A DNA stretch of 64,000 nucleotides from CAWEDP01 sp963807925 (GTDB taxonomy: Bacteria > Acidobacteriota > Vicinamibacteria > Vicinamibacterales > CAVVIG01): NCBI GenBank assembly GCA_963807925.1, contig CAWEDP010000002.1, forward strand, positions 2,232,001-2,296,000, given 5' to 3'. The translations under genes and the position numbers were made by a program. Of the stretch, positions 1 to 8,461 are shown one piece after another; positions within the stretch are counted from its first letter, which is position 1; each line of letters opens with the position of its first letter. Below the pieces are notes generated by a model. It did no database searches. It was not told the DNA's origin and saw only the letters and a list, made by a program, of their open reading frames with translations.

Positions 1-27
1 TACCGACGCTCTCAATTGCGGGGATTT

Positions 28-549
28 CTACTTCCCAGTCCTCTCGTATCGCCCGATGAGCTCCGCCTGTTCGATGACGTGACCCTTCATGGCCGATTCG
101 AGATCCTGCTTGTTGCTGATTTTCGCGCCCGTGAGTTTCGTGTCGAGCGCGTACAGCTTGAAGAAGTACCGGTGCTCCCGGTCGGGCGGACAGGGACCGA
201 CCCACCCGGGCTGGCCGGTGCCGTTGACCCCCCGGCTGGCCTCCGGGGCGCTCTCCACCAGACCCTTGCTGGTCGCCGGCAGATCCCAGATCAGCCAGTG
301 GTCGAACACGCCGGAGGGCATCAGGTTCTTCGGCACGTCCGGGTCGTCCACCACCAGGACGAGACTTTGGGCCTTGGCCGGGACCCCGCCGAAGACGAGG
401 GGCGGATTCACGCCGGCGCCGTCGCAGGTGTACTTCGAAGGAATCGCGCCATGGGCGGCGAACGCCGGGCTGGTAATTTGCAGCGTGGCGGCCGAAAGGG
501 CGCCTCCGGCGGCGAGCGCGAGCGTCAGCGCGGTCAGGAAACGTCTCAT
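28..549 (-). CDS. YbhB/YbcL-family (PEBP) secreted protein
   Basis: A 173-residue protein of the phosphatidylethanolamine-binding / Raf-kinase-inhibitor-like family. An N-terminal hydrophobic stretch ending near AGGALSAA is a likely signal peptide, so the product is probably periplasmic. Family features visible are YTCDGAGVNPPL near residue 40, a DPDVP segment, the GTGQPGWVGPCPP loop around residue 110 and the following HRYFFKLYALD strand. Bacterial members are typically 150-190 residues, so it is full length. No enzymatic reaction is established for the bacterial family. It lies 28 bp downstream of the thiolase gene on the same strand and could be co-transcribed with it, though no functional link is evident. 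Confidence 0.88.
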   Translation of the reverse strand: MRRFLTALTLALAAGGALSAATLQITSPAFAAHGAIPSKYTCDGAGVNPPLVFGGVPAKAQSLVLVVDDPDVPKNLMPSGVFDHWLIWDLPATSKGLVESAPEASRGVNGTGQPGWVGPCPPDREHRYFFKLYALDTKLTGAKISNKQDLESAMKGHVIEQAELIGRYERTGK

Positions 550-577
550 AAGGAATCGCTATTGTAGCGGAAGCTGG

Positions 578-1762
578 TCAGGTGCGCTCGAACAGCGCCG
601 CGGCACCCTGGCCCCCGCCGACGCACATGGTGACGACCCCGAACCGGAGGCGGCGGCGGGCCATCTCGTAGGCCAGCGCGCCAACCAGCCGTGAGCCGGT
701 CATGCCGTACGGGTGGCCGATCGCAATCGAGCCGCCGTTCACGTTCAGCCGGTCCATGGGAAGCCCGAGCCGATCGCGGCAGTAGACGACCTGCGACGCG
801 AAGGCCTCGTTGAGCTCCCACAGGTCGATGTCGTCGAGGCGGAGGCGCTGCCTGGCGAGCAGCTTCGGGACGGCAAAGACCGGACCGATGCCCATCTCGT
901 CGGGCGCACAGCCGCTGACCGCGTAGCCGCGGACGATCAGCAGCGGTCGGGCGCCGATTGCCTGCGCCCGCGCCGCCGACATGACGAGCGTCGCCGACGC
1001 GCCGTCGGACCACTGCGACGAGTTGCCCGCGGTTACGGTGCCGTGCCCGCTCGTCCGGTCGAACACCGGCGGCAGCCGCGCCAGCGCGTCGAGCGTCGTA
1101 TCCGGACGGTTGCATTCGTCCATCGACACCACCACGGTTTCCTCGCGTTCGGTCCGGCCGGTCGTCCTGTCGATCAGCGCGCGGGTGACTTCAATGGGCG
1201 CGATCTCGTCGGCCAACAGGCCCGCGCGCTGGGCCCGCGCCGTCCGCTGCTGACTGCTGAGGGCGTACTCGTCCTGCATCGCGCGCGTGATGCCGTACCG
1301 CCTGGCCACGGTTTCGGCGGTCTCGCCCATCACCTGGTACACCCCGGGATGACGAGCCGCCACGGCGGGATTCGGATCGTGGTCGCGCCGCACCCGCGAG
1401 ATCGACTCGACGCCCCCCGCGATCGCCGCCTCGACCCCTTCCACCACGATCATGTGGGCGGCCTGGACGATCGCCTGCAGCCCCGAGTTGCACAGGCGAT
1501 TCACGGTCACCCCGGCCGTGGTCACCGGCAGACCGGCGGCGAGCGCCGCCACGCGAGCCACGTTGTGGCCCTGCGGACCGTGCGGCTGGCCGCACCCGAG
1601 AATCACCTCCTCGATCTCGGCGGGTTCGATCTGCGGCACGGCCCGGACCACTTCGCGAATCGCGTGGGCCGCCAGATCGTCGGGCCGGGTCAGGTTGAAC
1701 GATCCGCGATGCGACTTGGCGAGCGCCGTCCGGCGGCTCGCGACGACGACGGCTTCTCTCAT
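578..1762 (-). CDS. Thiolase family protein (acetyl-CoA acyltransferase)
   Basis: A 394-residue thiolase, which either condenses two acyl-CoA units or cleaves 3-ketoacyl-CoA. The nucleophilic cysteine lies in NRLCNSGLQAI (about residue 90). The C-terminal catalytic motifs are NEAFASQ, GHPYGMTGSRL (His) and the second catalytic cysteine in CVGGGQGAAALFE. The ATG at 1762 gives the normal N-terminus (MREAVVVASRRTALAKS). It lies 60 bp downstream of mtnC on the same strand, so read-through is possible, but methionine salvage needs no thiolase. A degradative (FadA-like) versus biosynthetic (AtoB/PhaA-like) role cannot be settled from sequence alone. A second thiolase is encoded at 45165-46367. Confidence 0.92.
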   Translation of the reverse strand: MREAVVVASRRTALAKSHRGSFNLTRPDDLAAHAIREVVRAVPQIEPAEIEEVILGCGQPHGPQGHNVARVAALAAGLPVTTAGVTVNRLCNSGLQAIVQAAHMIVVEGVEAAIAGGVESISRVRRDHDPNPAVAARHPGVYQVMGETAETVARRYGITRAMQDEYALSSQQRTARAQRAGLLADEIAPIEVTRALIDRTTGRTEREETVVVSMDECNRPDTTLDALARLPPVFDRTSGHGTVTAGNSSQWSDGASATLVMSAARAQAIGARPLLIVRGYAVSGCAPDEMGIGPVFAVPKLLARQRLRLDDIDLWELNEAFASQVVYCRDRLGLPMDRLNVNGGSIAIGHPYGMTGSRLVGALAYEMARRRLRFGVVTMCVGGGQGAAALFERT

Positions 1763-1822
1763 CGGCTTCGCCGGGCACGCACGCCGTGCGATTCACAATC
1801 CTGCCGGGCGCGAGCCGATGCG

Positions 1823-2530
1823 TCAGCCAATGTCGTCGAAGGTCTGAATCACCGGGAATCGGTTGGGCGGCTGCGGTCGGTTACCCGGACGGACGCAGAG
1901 GCGCGTCTGGCATCCCGCAGCGCGCGCCGCCTCGAGCTCGCTCGTGACATCGGAGACAAACAGCATGCGATCGACCGGACAGCCCAGTTCGCCTGCAATC
2001 CGCCGGTAGCTGTCGACGGCGGCCTTGGCGCCGACGGCGGTATCGAAGAACCTCGCGACGAGAGGCGTCAAATCGCCGCCGGCCGTGGACCCGAGGAGCA
2101 GACGCTGCGCGAGCTCGCTTCCCGAGGAGTAGGTCGCCACGCCGATGTGCCGATCGCGCCAGCGCTTCAGGGCGGTGACGACATCGGGATAGACCTCGCC
2201 TTTCAGCTCGCCGCGCCGGTATCCCTCTTGCCAGATGAGGCCCTGCAGCAGCTTCAGACCGGGCGACTTGCGATCGAGATCCATCAGTCGTTCGACGTAA
2301 CTGGCGACCTCCCATCGACCAGCCGCCTGGTCGCCGCCGCATTCAGCGGCCCATTCCTGGTGCAGCCGCCCGACGGGATCCGCGACCGCGACGGGGTCCG
2401 GCGGAGTCTCGAGAAACGATCGGAGGTGCCGGCGCGCATACGGGAACAGCACGTCGTACACGAACCCGAGCGGCGTCGTGGTGCCTTCGATATCGAGGAC
2501 GATCGCCCGGACGGCGGGCGACGCGCTCAC
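1823..2530 (-). CDS. mtnC: Enolase-phosphatase (acireductone synthase)
   Basis: A 235-residue HAD-superfamily enzyme of methionine salvage. It enolises 2,3-diketo-5-methylthiopentyl-1-phosphate and removes the phosphate to give acireductone. The HAD nucleophile motif is VLDIEGTTTPLGFVYDVLFPYAR-like at residues 11-30, a signature of MtnC rather than generic HAD proteins; the later LFVSDVTSELEAARAAG segment is the family's conserved Asp motif. Translation appears to start at a GTG (2530). mtnD lies 25 bp upstream and mtnB before that, so the transcribed order is mtnB-mtnD-mtnC. Length matches the family (220-260 residues). Confidence 0.93.
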   Translation of the reverse strand: MSASPAVRAIVLDIEGTTTPLGFVYDVLFPYARRHLRSFLETPPDPVAVADPVGRLHQEWAAECGGDQAAGRWEVASYVERLMDLDRKSPGLKLLQGLIWQEGYRRGELKGEVYPDVVTALKRWRDRHIGVATYSSGSELAQRLLLGSTAGGDLTPLVARFFDTAVGAKAAVDSYRRIAGELGCPVDRMLFVSDVTSELEAARAAGCQTRLCVRPGNRPQPPNRFPVIQTFDDIG

Positions 2531-2555
2531 CGTCGGCGTCCCGGCACCGGGGCGC

Positions 2556-3128
2556 TCACGCGGCGGCCGGCGCGGGCGGCGGCGGAAAGTACGCCGGCCC
2601 GAAACACAGCGGCTGAAAACCGCGGTCCACGCCGCTGCCGGTGTAGTGCGGCGTCCACCCGGACGGATCCTGGAACAGGCGAATCGCGCGGATCCGTCGA
2701 TCGGCGCACAGGTCGAACCAGTGATGCGTGCCGCGCGGCACGCGGATGAGATCGCCGGCCTCGACCTCGATCGCGAACACCGGGCCGTCGGTCGGGTGAA
2801 TGTGGAACAGGCCCCGTCCCTCGACGATGAAGCGGACTTCGTCTTCGTCGTGCCAGTGCTCGGAGTTGAACCGCGCCAGCATCGTATCCAGCCCGGGCGT
2901 GTCGGGTGTCACGTCGATCACGTCGGCGGTCACGTAGCCGCCACGCGCCTTCAGCTCGGCAATCTTCGCGGCGTACGCACCGAGAATCGTCTCGGCGCTC
3001 GCGTCGGCCGCCGCCTGCGGCGGAGCCGTCCACCGCTCGAACTCGATCCCCTGCGGCGCCAGAAACGCCGCAATCGCCTCGGGCCCTTCGATGCTTCGCT
3101 GCTCCTCCGGAATTCTCACGATCGCCAT
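2556..3128 (-). CDS. mtnD: Acireductone dioxygenase
   Basis: A 190-residue cupin of methionine salvage that oxidises acireductone to 2-keto-4-methylthiobutyrate and formate (Fe form) or to an off-pathway product (Ni form). The metal-binding motif is visible as EHWHDEDEVRFIVEG around residue 90, with the later histidine in VPRGTHHWFDL. The conserved N-terminal MAIVRIPEE and the RLFQDPSGWTPHYTGS segment also fit. The C-terminus is rich in Pro/Ala (PPPPAPAAA), an unconserved tail. It sits 39 bp downstream of mtnB and 25 bp upstream of mtnC. The mtnB-mtnD spacer contains copies of a degenerate 'gattg/caatc' motif that recurs elsewhere in the window. Confidence 0.94.
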   Translation of the reverse strand: MAIVRIPEEQRSIEGPEAIAAFLAPQGIEFERWTAPPQAAADASAETILGAYAAKIAELKARGGYVTADVIDVTPDTPGLDTMLARFNSEHWHDEDEVRFIVEGRGLFHIHPTDGPVFAIEVEAGDLIRVPRGTHHWFDLCADRRIRAIRLFQDPSGWTPHYTGSGVDRGFQPLCFGPAYFPPPPAPAAA

Positions 3129-3167
3129 GCAGAACCTCCCCCGCGGCCATCAGTCGCAATCGACGAT

Positions 3168-3869
3168 TCACGATCGACCAGGGCGCTCCTGCGCTCTCCC
3201 TGTTGTGAATTGCAGATTGTGACTCGTCAAGTGATCGGTTCGTCCCACGGTTTCGAACAGGAACTCGAGGATCTCCACGTGCCGCTCGGCATCGGCCAGC
3301 GAGTCGCCCCAGGTGTAGAGACCGTGCCGGCGCAGCAGGAACGCGTGCGCCTCGGGGTGTCGATCGAGCATCGCGCCGATCCGTACCGCCAGGCGCGCCA
3401 TGTCCTGATCGTTCTCGACAATCGGAATCCACTCGCGATGGGCGTGCGACGGCACGCCCGCGAGCCCTTTCAGCATCTCGTAGCCCTCGACGCCGACGCC
3501 CCCATCGGCGCCGTGCAGATCGGACAGGATCGTGGTCCAGATGGAGTGGGTGTGCAGCACGGCGCCGGCGTGCCGCCGCTTCGCGACCTCCAGGTGCAGG
3601 CGAGTCTCGGCCGACGGCCCGCGGCCCGCCGGGGAGTCGGCGGCAGTCGGCGCGCCGATCACGCCGCCGTGTTCGTCGCAGCGCAGAATGTCGGACCTCT
3701 CGAGGCGCCCTTTGTGGACGGCGCTCGCCGTAATCGCCAGTTCGAGCGGCTCGCGCGAGACGACGGCGCTGAAGTTGCCGCTCGTCCCCAGCACCCAGCC
3801 GCGGGCATAGAAGCGCTGGCCGATGCCGACGAGCCCCTCCGCGAGCTCCGCGAACCGATCCTCCCGCAT
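3168..3869 (-). CDS. mtnB: Methylthioribulose-1-phosphate dehydratase
   Basis: A 233-residue class II aldolase-fold enzyme that dehydrates methylthioribulose-1-phosphate in methionine salvage. Visible features are GTSGNFSAV near residue 30, the zinc-binding HTHSIWTT around residue 125, and the later HGLYTWGDS that supplies another metal histidine. It is first in the mtnB-mtnD-mtnC set. The last ~12 codons (…QFTTGRAQERPGRS) coincide with a low-complexity 'gaattgcagattgtgac' sequence similar to intergenic repeats elsewhere here, so the C-terminal tail may have been extended by such an element. The isomerase of the previous step, mtnA, lies far away at 60204-61268. Confidence 0.92.
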   Translation of the reverse strand: MREDRFAELAEGLVGIGQRFYARGWVLGTSGNFSAVVSREPLELAITASAVHKGRLERSDILRCDEHGGVIGAPTAADSPAGRGPSAETRLHLEVAKRRHAGAVLHTHSIWTTILSDLHGADGGVGVEGYEMLKGLAGVPSHAHREWIPIVENDQDMARLAVRIGAMLDRHPEAHAFLLRRHGLYTWGDSLADAERHVEILEFLFETVGRTDHLTSHNLQFTTGRAQERPGRS

Positions 3870-3909
3870 CCCCGCGATTCTACGCCAGGCAGTGGCGCGA
3901 AGCAGGGCG

Positions 3910-6522
3910 TCACGACGGCTGTTGGGAGCCGTCGTGCCGGCCCACGCTCGCCACGGCGGCCGCCAGCTCGCTCACATTCACCGGCTTCGACAGGTGCATC
4001 TGGAAGCCGGCCATGAGCGACCGGGCGCGATCCTCCGGGCGCGCGTAGGCTGTGAGCGCGATCGCGCCGACCCGGCCGCCGCCCGCCCGCGTCCGGCCCC
4101 GCACCTCGCGAATGAACTCATAGCCGTCCATCGCCGGCATCTCGATGTCGCTCAGGATGACATCGGGCATGCGCTCGTCCAGCGCGGCCAGCGCCGCGCC
4201 GGCCGTCGAGACCGCCGCCACGTCCGCGTCGCACGCCGACAGCATGCTCACGATCAGCTCGCGGGCATCGTCATCGTCCTCGACGACGAGCACGCGGACG
4301 CCGCGCAGGCTGGGCGGCGGTCCGCTCGTCCGCTCGCCGACATCGGAGCCGAGCCGCCGCGTCTCGCGCGACGCCACCATGACGGGCAAATGGATGTGGA
4401 AGGTGGCGCCTTGCCCCGGCCCGGGGCTCGACGCCGACACCGATCCGCCGTGCAGCTCGATGATGTGCCGGACGATGGCGAGGCCGAGCCCGAGGCCGCC
4501 GTGGCCCCGCGTCGGCCCGCTCTCGCCCTGCCGGAAACGATCGAAGACGAACGGCAGCACGTCCGGGGCAAGCCCCTCGCCGGTGTCGGCCACCTCGATG
4601 GCGAGGTGCGAGGTGCTGCGCATCAGGGTCACCCGCACGCGCCCGTCACGCGGAGTGAACTTCACCGCGTTGACGAGCAGGTTCCAGACGGCCTGCTGCA
4701 GTCGCGCGGCGTCGCCGTACATCGGCCCGGCCTTTGGATCGAGCGCCGTCTGAACGTGGATGTTCTTGGCGGTCGCCGCCGGCTGAATCGCCTCGATCGC
4801 CGCCTCGATGATCGGCGGCAGCTCGATGCGCTGGACGTCCAGCCTCAACTTGCCGGTGATGATCCGCGACACGTCCAGCAGATCCTCCACCAGCCGCAGC
4901 TGGGCTTCGGCGTTGCGTTCGATGACCTCGAGGGCGTGCGCCCGGCGTTCGCCCCGCACGTCGCCGTCGCGCAGCATGCGCGCCCACCCGAGCACCGCGT
5001 TCAACGGCGTCCTCAGCTCGTGCGAGAGCGTGGCCAGGAATTCGTCTTTCGCCCGGTTCGCCACGCTGAGCTGCCGGTAGGCGTACGCGTTGTCCACGGC
5101 CAGCGCGGCGCGGTAGGCGACGTCCTCCGCGAAGTGCAGGTCGTCGGTGCCGTACTGGCGACCCGACTCCGCCGAGACGAAGGTCAGGGCGCCCAGCGTG
5201 CGGGCGCGCGCGACGAGCGGCACGCAGACGTACGAAGTCGGTCCGAGCTCGCGAAGGATGCGCAGATGCTCCGGATCGCGCGCGCGGGCTTCGACGATCT
5301 CGTCGGGAATCGACTCCATCATCACGGAGCGGCCGGTGCGGATGACGTGGTGGACGCCGTACGGCGACTCCGGGTCCTCCGGGTAGCGCCCGCGCAGCGT
5401 GCGCGCGTACTCCACCTTGGTGGGATCGACGTGCGCCACGGCGAGCCGCTTCAGCTCCCCCGCGTCGTCGATGATGTCGACGGCGCACCAGTCGGCGACG
5501 TGCGGCACGGCGAGGTTCGCCACCGCCTTCAGCGTGACTTCGTAGTCCAGCGAGCCACCGAGAATCGCGCTCGCCTCGGCCAGAAACGCCGCACGGCGGT
5601 TGACGCGCTCGACCGCCTCGCGGCTGCGCCGCTGCTCCTCGTACAGCTCCGCCGTCGTGATGGCCGATCCGGCCAGGTTCGCCAGCGCCCGCGCGGTCTG
5701 GACCTCGACGTCGCTGAAACGGCGCTTGGTGTGGTGGTACGCGACCAGCGTGCCCGACGTCGTGCCGGCGATGGTCATCGGGATCACCAGCATCGATTCG
5801 ATGCCCTCGGCGCGGTAAACGGCCCACCGCCACTCGAGCTCGCTCGCGTACACGTCCTCGAGGACGATCGGCTCGGTCAGCGGAAACGCCGGCGGCCGGG
5901 CGGCGCTGTCGATCAGGTGATCGGCGAAGTCGCTGGAAATGCCTCGCGAGGCGACGATCGCCCACGCCTTGCCGTCCCGGTCGGCACGCCAGATGGCATA
6001 CCCGTCGGCCGACAGCAGCTCGTTCGCGAGGTTGACGGTGGCCGGCAGCACCGTGTCGAGCCGCGGCGATCCGAGCACGGATCCGGACGCGTCGATGAGC
6101 GTCAGCAGCCGCCGCTGCAGATCGGCCGCGAGCGCCTCGTTCCGACGCCGTTCGGTGATGTCGCGCGCGATCGTGGAGGCGCCGACGATGGTCCCGTCGT
6201 GCGCCCGAACGGGCGAGATCGTGAGCGAGACCGGGACGAGCGTGCCGTCCTTGCGCCGCCGGATCGTCTCGAAGTGCTCGATCGACTCGCCCGCACAGAT
6301 CTTGCGCTGCACCTCCTCTTCCTCGCCCTCGCGACCGTGAGGAACGATGAGCAGGATGGGCTGGCGGATCGCCTCGGCGGCGGAGTACCCGAAGATCCGC
6401 TCCGCGCCGCGGTTCCACGAACTGACCGTCCCGGTGAGGTCCTTCCCGATAATCGCGTCGTCGGAGGAGTCGACGATCGCGGCGAGGCGCAGGGCCGCGA
6501 CGATGCCGTCACGATCGGCCAT
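3910..6522 (-). CDS. Hybrid sensor histidine kinase (PAS-GAF-GAF-HisKA-HATPase-REC)
   Basis: An 870-residue cytosolic hybrid kinase with no transmembrane segment. In order: a PAS domain with PAC (about 10-130, ending in ARDITERRR), a GAF domain (about 150-290), a second GAF domain (about 320-480), a HisKA dimerisation domain with phospho-acceptor His in ATLSHELRTPLNAVLGW (near 500), a HATPase with N box LLVNAVKFTP, G1 box DTGEG and G2 box GLGLGLAIV, and a C-terminal receiver (about 745-865) with acidic residues in VVEDDDDAR and phospho-acceptor in VILSDIEMPAMDG. All catalytic motifs look intact. Signal and output partner are unknown; no DNA-binding regulator is adjacent. bioB lies 42 bp upstream on the same strand, with no evident functional tie. 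Confidence 0.93.
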   Translation of the reverse strand: MADRDGIVAALRLAAIVDSSDDAIIGKDLTGTVSSWNRGAERIFGYSAAEAIRQPILLIVPHGREGEEEEVQRKICAGESIEHFETIRRRKDGTLVPVSLTISPVRAHDGTIVGASTIARDITERRRNEALAADLQRRLLTLIDASGSVLGSPRLDTVLPATVNLANELLSADGYAIWRADRDGKAWAIVASRGISSDFADHLIDSAARPPAFPLTEPIVLEDVYASELEWRWAVYRAEGIESMLVIPMTIAGTTSGTLVAYHHTKRRFSDVEVQTARALANLAGSAITTAELYEEQRRSREAVERVNRRAAFLAEASAILGGSLDYEVTLKAVANLAVPHVADWCAVDIIDDAGELKRLAVAHVDPTKVEYARTLRGRYPEDPESPYGVHHVIRTGRSVMMESIPDEIVEARARDPEHLRILRELGPTSYVCVPLVARARTLGALTFVSAESGRQYGTDDLHFAEDVAYRAALAVDNAYAYRQLSVANRAKDEFLATLSHELRTPLNAVLGWARMLRDGDVRGERRAHALEVIERNAEAQLRLVEDLLDVSRIITGKLRLDVQRIELPPIIEAAIEAIQPAATAKNIHVQTALDPKAGPMYGDAARLQQAVWNLLVNAVKFTPRDGRVRVTLMRSTSHLAIEVADTGEGLAPDVLPFVFDRFRQGESGPTRGHGGLGLGLAIVRHIIELHGGSVSASSPGPGQGATFHIHLPVMVASRETRRLGSDVGERTSGPPPSLRGVRVLVVEDDDDARELIVSMLSACDADVAAVSTAGAALAALDERMPDVILSDIEMPAMDGYEFIREVRGRTRAGGGRVGAIALTAYARPEDRARSLMAGFQMHLSKPVNVSELAAAVASVGRHDGSQQPS

Positions 6523-6564
6523 GGGCCGCCGATCTTACAACGTGCGCACGCTGATGAGCTGCGG

Positions 6565-7527
6565 CTACGTCCGCTCGAGGCGCGCGGGCATCGGCGCAAG
6601 CCCGAGCGCGCGGAAGAGCGCGGCGTCGGTGTCGGGCGCGGGATTCGAGGTGGTGAGCAGCGTGTCGCCGACGAAGATCGAGTTCGCGCCGGCGACGAAG
6701 CACAGGGTCTCCGCCTCCCGCGAGAGCTGATCGCGCCCCGCGGCGAGGCGCACGATCGCCGCCGGCATGAGGATGCGCGCGGTCGCGAGCATCCGGACCA
6801 GCACGAGCGGATCGACCGGCGCTTCCGCGGCGAGCGGCGTGCCGGCGACGCGCTGCAGCAGGTTGATCGGCACGCTGTCGGGATGCGGCGTCTGGGTCGC
6901 CAGCTGGTGGAGCAGCCGCAGGCGATCGTCGTCGGATTCGCCCATGCCGATGATTCCGCCGCAGCAGACCGTGATGCCCGCCTTCCTGACCGCGGCGAGC
7001 GTCCGCAGGCGTTCGCCGTAGACGCGCGTCGTGATGATGCGCCCGTAGAACTCGGGCGAGGTGTCGAGGTTGTGGTTGTACGCGGTCAGCCCCGCCTCTT
7101 TGAGCCGGCGGGCCTGATCGTCGGTCAGCATGCCGAGCGTGCAGCACACTTCGAGTCCCAGATCGGCGACGCCGCGGACCATCCGGAGCACAGTGTCGAA
7201 TTCCGCGCCCTCGGGAGCGTCCCGCCAGGCCGCGCCCATGCACAGGCGGGTCACGCCGTCGCCGGCGGCACGCCTGGCCCGCGCAATCACGTCGGCGACG
7301 TCCATCAGGCCCTGCCGCGCGACCGGGGTGTCGTAATGGGCGCTCTGCGGGCAGTAGGCGCAGTCTTCCGGGCACCCGCCCGTCTTGATCGACACCAGAT
7401 GACAGGTCTGTACCTGGTCGGCCCGATGGAACTCGCGCGAGACCTGCTGAGCGCGGTAGAGCAGGCTCAGCAGCGGCGTCTCGTGGATGCCGCGGATTTC
7501 AGCGAGCGACCAGTCGTATCGAATCAT
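6565..7527 (-). CDS. bioB: Biotin synthase
   Basis: A 320-residue radical SAM enzyme that inserts sulfur into dethiobiotin to make biotin. The N-terminal motif KTGGCPEDCAYCPQSAHY carries the CxxxCxxC cysteines that bind the [4Fe-4S] cluster. Other conserved elements include CMGAAWRDAP, VCCTLGML, YNHNLDTSPEFYG and INLLQRVAGTPL. An upstream extension in the same frame (to 7758) is not BioB-like; the ATG at 7527 gives the family N-terminus (MIRYDWSLAEI) and overlaps the stop of the cytochrome c gene by 4 bp (ATGA), implying coupled translation. bioF, bioD and bioA are 25 kb away on the other strand. Confidence 0.95.
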   Translation of the reverse strand: MIRYDWSLAEIRGIHETPLLSLLYRAQQVSREFHRADQVQTCHLVSIKTGGCPEDCAYCPQSAHYDTPVARQGLMDVADVIARARRAAGDGVTRLCMGAAWRDAPEGAEFDTVLRMVRGVADLGLEVCCTLGMLTDDQARRLKEAGLTAYNHNLDTSPEFYGRIITTRVYGERLRTLAAVRKAGITVCCGGIIGMGESDDDRLRLLHQLATQTPHPDSVPINLLQRVAGTPLAAEAPVDPLVLVRMLATARILMPAAIVRLAAGRDQLSREAETLCFVAGANSIFVGDTLLTTSNPAPDTDAALFRALGLAPMPARLERT

Positions 7528-7928
7528 CGGCTCGCGCCGAGCGTGCGAATGTAGTTGATCACGTTCCAGATGTCGGTCTCCTGCAGCCGCTCGGCGTACG
7601 GGCCCATGTCCATCGACGTCCCGTCGTGAATGACGGCGAAGACTTCGCCGTCGCTGGAGCCGTAGTCCCACGTCGTGTCGGTCAGATCGGCGGGCTGGCT
7701 CCCCGCGCTGCCGCCCGGACCGTCGCCTTTGCCGGCCGGGCCGTGGCAGTTGGCGCACAGCTGCGTGTACGCGCGCTTGCCGGCAGCGATCGATTCCGGG
7801 GTCGCCGCCACCGGATTCATGCGCCTGGCGGCCTCGGGATTGCCGCCGCGCCGCGGCGCCGTCGATGCCTGACCGAGGACCAGCGGGCCGAGAGCGACGA
7901 CGAGGGCAGCCGACGCCAGTTCACGCAC
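7524..7928 (-). CDS. Class I cytochrome c (single haem)
   Basis: A 134-residue secreted c-type cytochrome. A signal peptide spans roughly residues 1-25 (LASAALVVALGPLVLGQASTA). The haem-attachment motif is CANCHG followed by PAGKGDGPGG, typical of small class I cytochromes, and a candidate axial methionine lies in GTSMDMGPYAERL, before the C-terminal helix DIWNVINYIRTL. It should carry electrons in the periplasm, but the partner cannot be read from the context: it is translationally coupled to bioB, which is not a usual neighbour. No oxidase or dehydrogenase gene is adjacent. Confidence 0.9.
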   Translation of the reverse strand: MRELASAALVVALGPLVLGQASTAPRRGGNPEAARRMNPVAATPESIAAGKRAYTQLCANCHGPAGKGDGPGGSAGSQPADLTDTTWDYGSSDGEVFAVIHDGTSMDMGPYAERLQETDIWNVINYIRTLGASR

Positions 7929-8003
7929 GAGGCAAGTCTAGAACAAATTGCGGAGCCCACAACTTGTGCCCACATGTAACTACAAAAGAAGCCACTGTCG
8001 CCA

Positions 8004-8330
8004 ATGACGTTCGAATGGGACCAGGGTGCCATTCGACGATGCGGCGCGTGTGTTCTTGGACCGCGCGCCTGGACGACGAGGATCGCCGCCGCGACTTCGG
8101 AGAAGAACGTCAAGCCCCGGCAGTTGACGGCTGCGGAAGCGCGACGGCTCGGCGCCACGCCCATCGACCACTCGGACCTTCCGCCGCTCGGCGACGAATT
8201 CTTCAAAACGGCGACCGTCGCATGGCCCCCGGCTGAGCGACAACTGACCGTGCGGCTCGATGCCGACGTGCTGGCGTGGCTGAAGTCGCGCGGCCGGGGC
8301 CTTCCCGTCGCCGTCAGCCCGTGTCATCCG
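8004..8330 (+). pseudogene. Remnant of a BrnT/BrnA toxin-antitoxin pair, fused in one frame
   Basis: This frame begins with MTFEWDQ, the typical start of a BrnT toxin, but loses similarity at once. About 30 codons later it becomes recognisably BrnA-like (COG3514 antitoxin): DHSDLPPLGDEFFKTA, then WPPAERQLTVRLDADVLAWL and KSRGRG. The normal continuation of BrnA (a ribbon-helix-helix end such as YQTRINAVLR) is absent; the frame runs instead into unrelated sequence. The simplest reading is that most of brnT was deleted, fusing its first codons to brnA, and that brnA lost its C-terminus. The translated product is probably inactive. The 533-bp stretch from 7929 to 8461 holds nothing else convincing except a possible repeat at its 3' end. 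Confidence 0.6.
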
Positions 8331-8338
8331 CCCGTTTC

Positions 8339-8400
8339 TTGGTGTCTGGGGACTGTACCTCTCTGGTCTGACAAGGGTGGGAACACTGTCGACCCCAGCC
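8339..8400. repeat. Possible REP-like element at the broken end of brnA
   Basis: Non-coding sequence starting ttggtgtctggggactgtac and continuing with a related gggaacactgtcgacccc. The core resembles the 'gtgtctggggactgt' repeats often found with REP-associated transposases. A weaker relative (gggacagtgccc) occurs near 49229. No transposase is encoded nearby. The assignment is a resemblance from memory, not a measured repeat family. Confidence 0.25.
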
Positions 8401-8461
8401 GTCCTGCCCTGGGCCCTGGGCCCCGGGTCGAGTCCGACGCGACCTGGGTCAGAATGTTCGC

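Noticed and set aside
713..2749. Long plus-strand open frame (678 codons) over the thiolase and mtnC
   Set aside because: It is antisense to well-supported genes, is rich in Arg/Asp/Gly/His with no domain, and is expected from high GC content.
3823..7554. Plus-strand open frame of 1,243 codons
   Set aside because: It covers the histidine kinase and bioB in antisense; composition is arginine-rich and low complexity with no motif.
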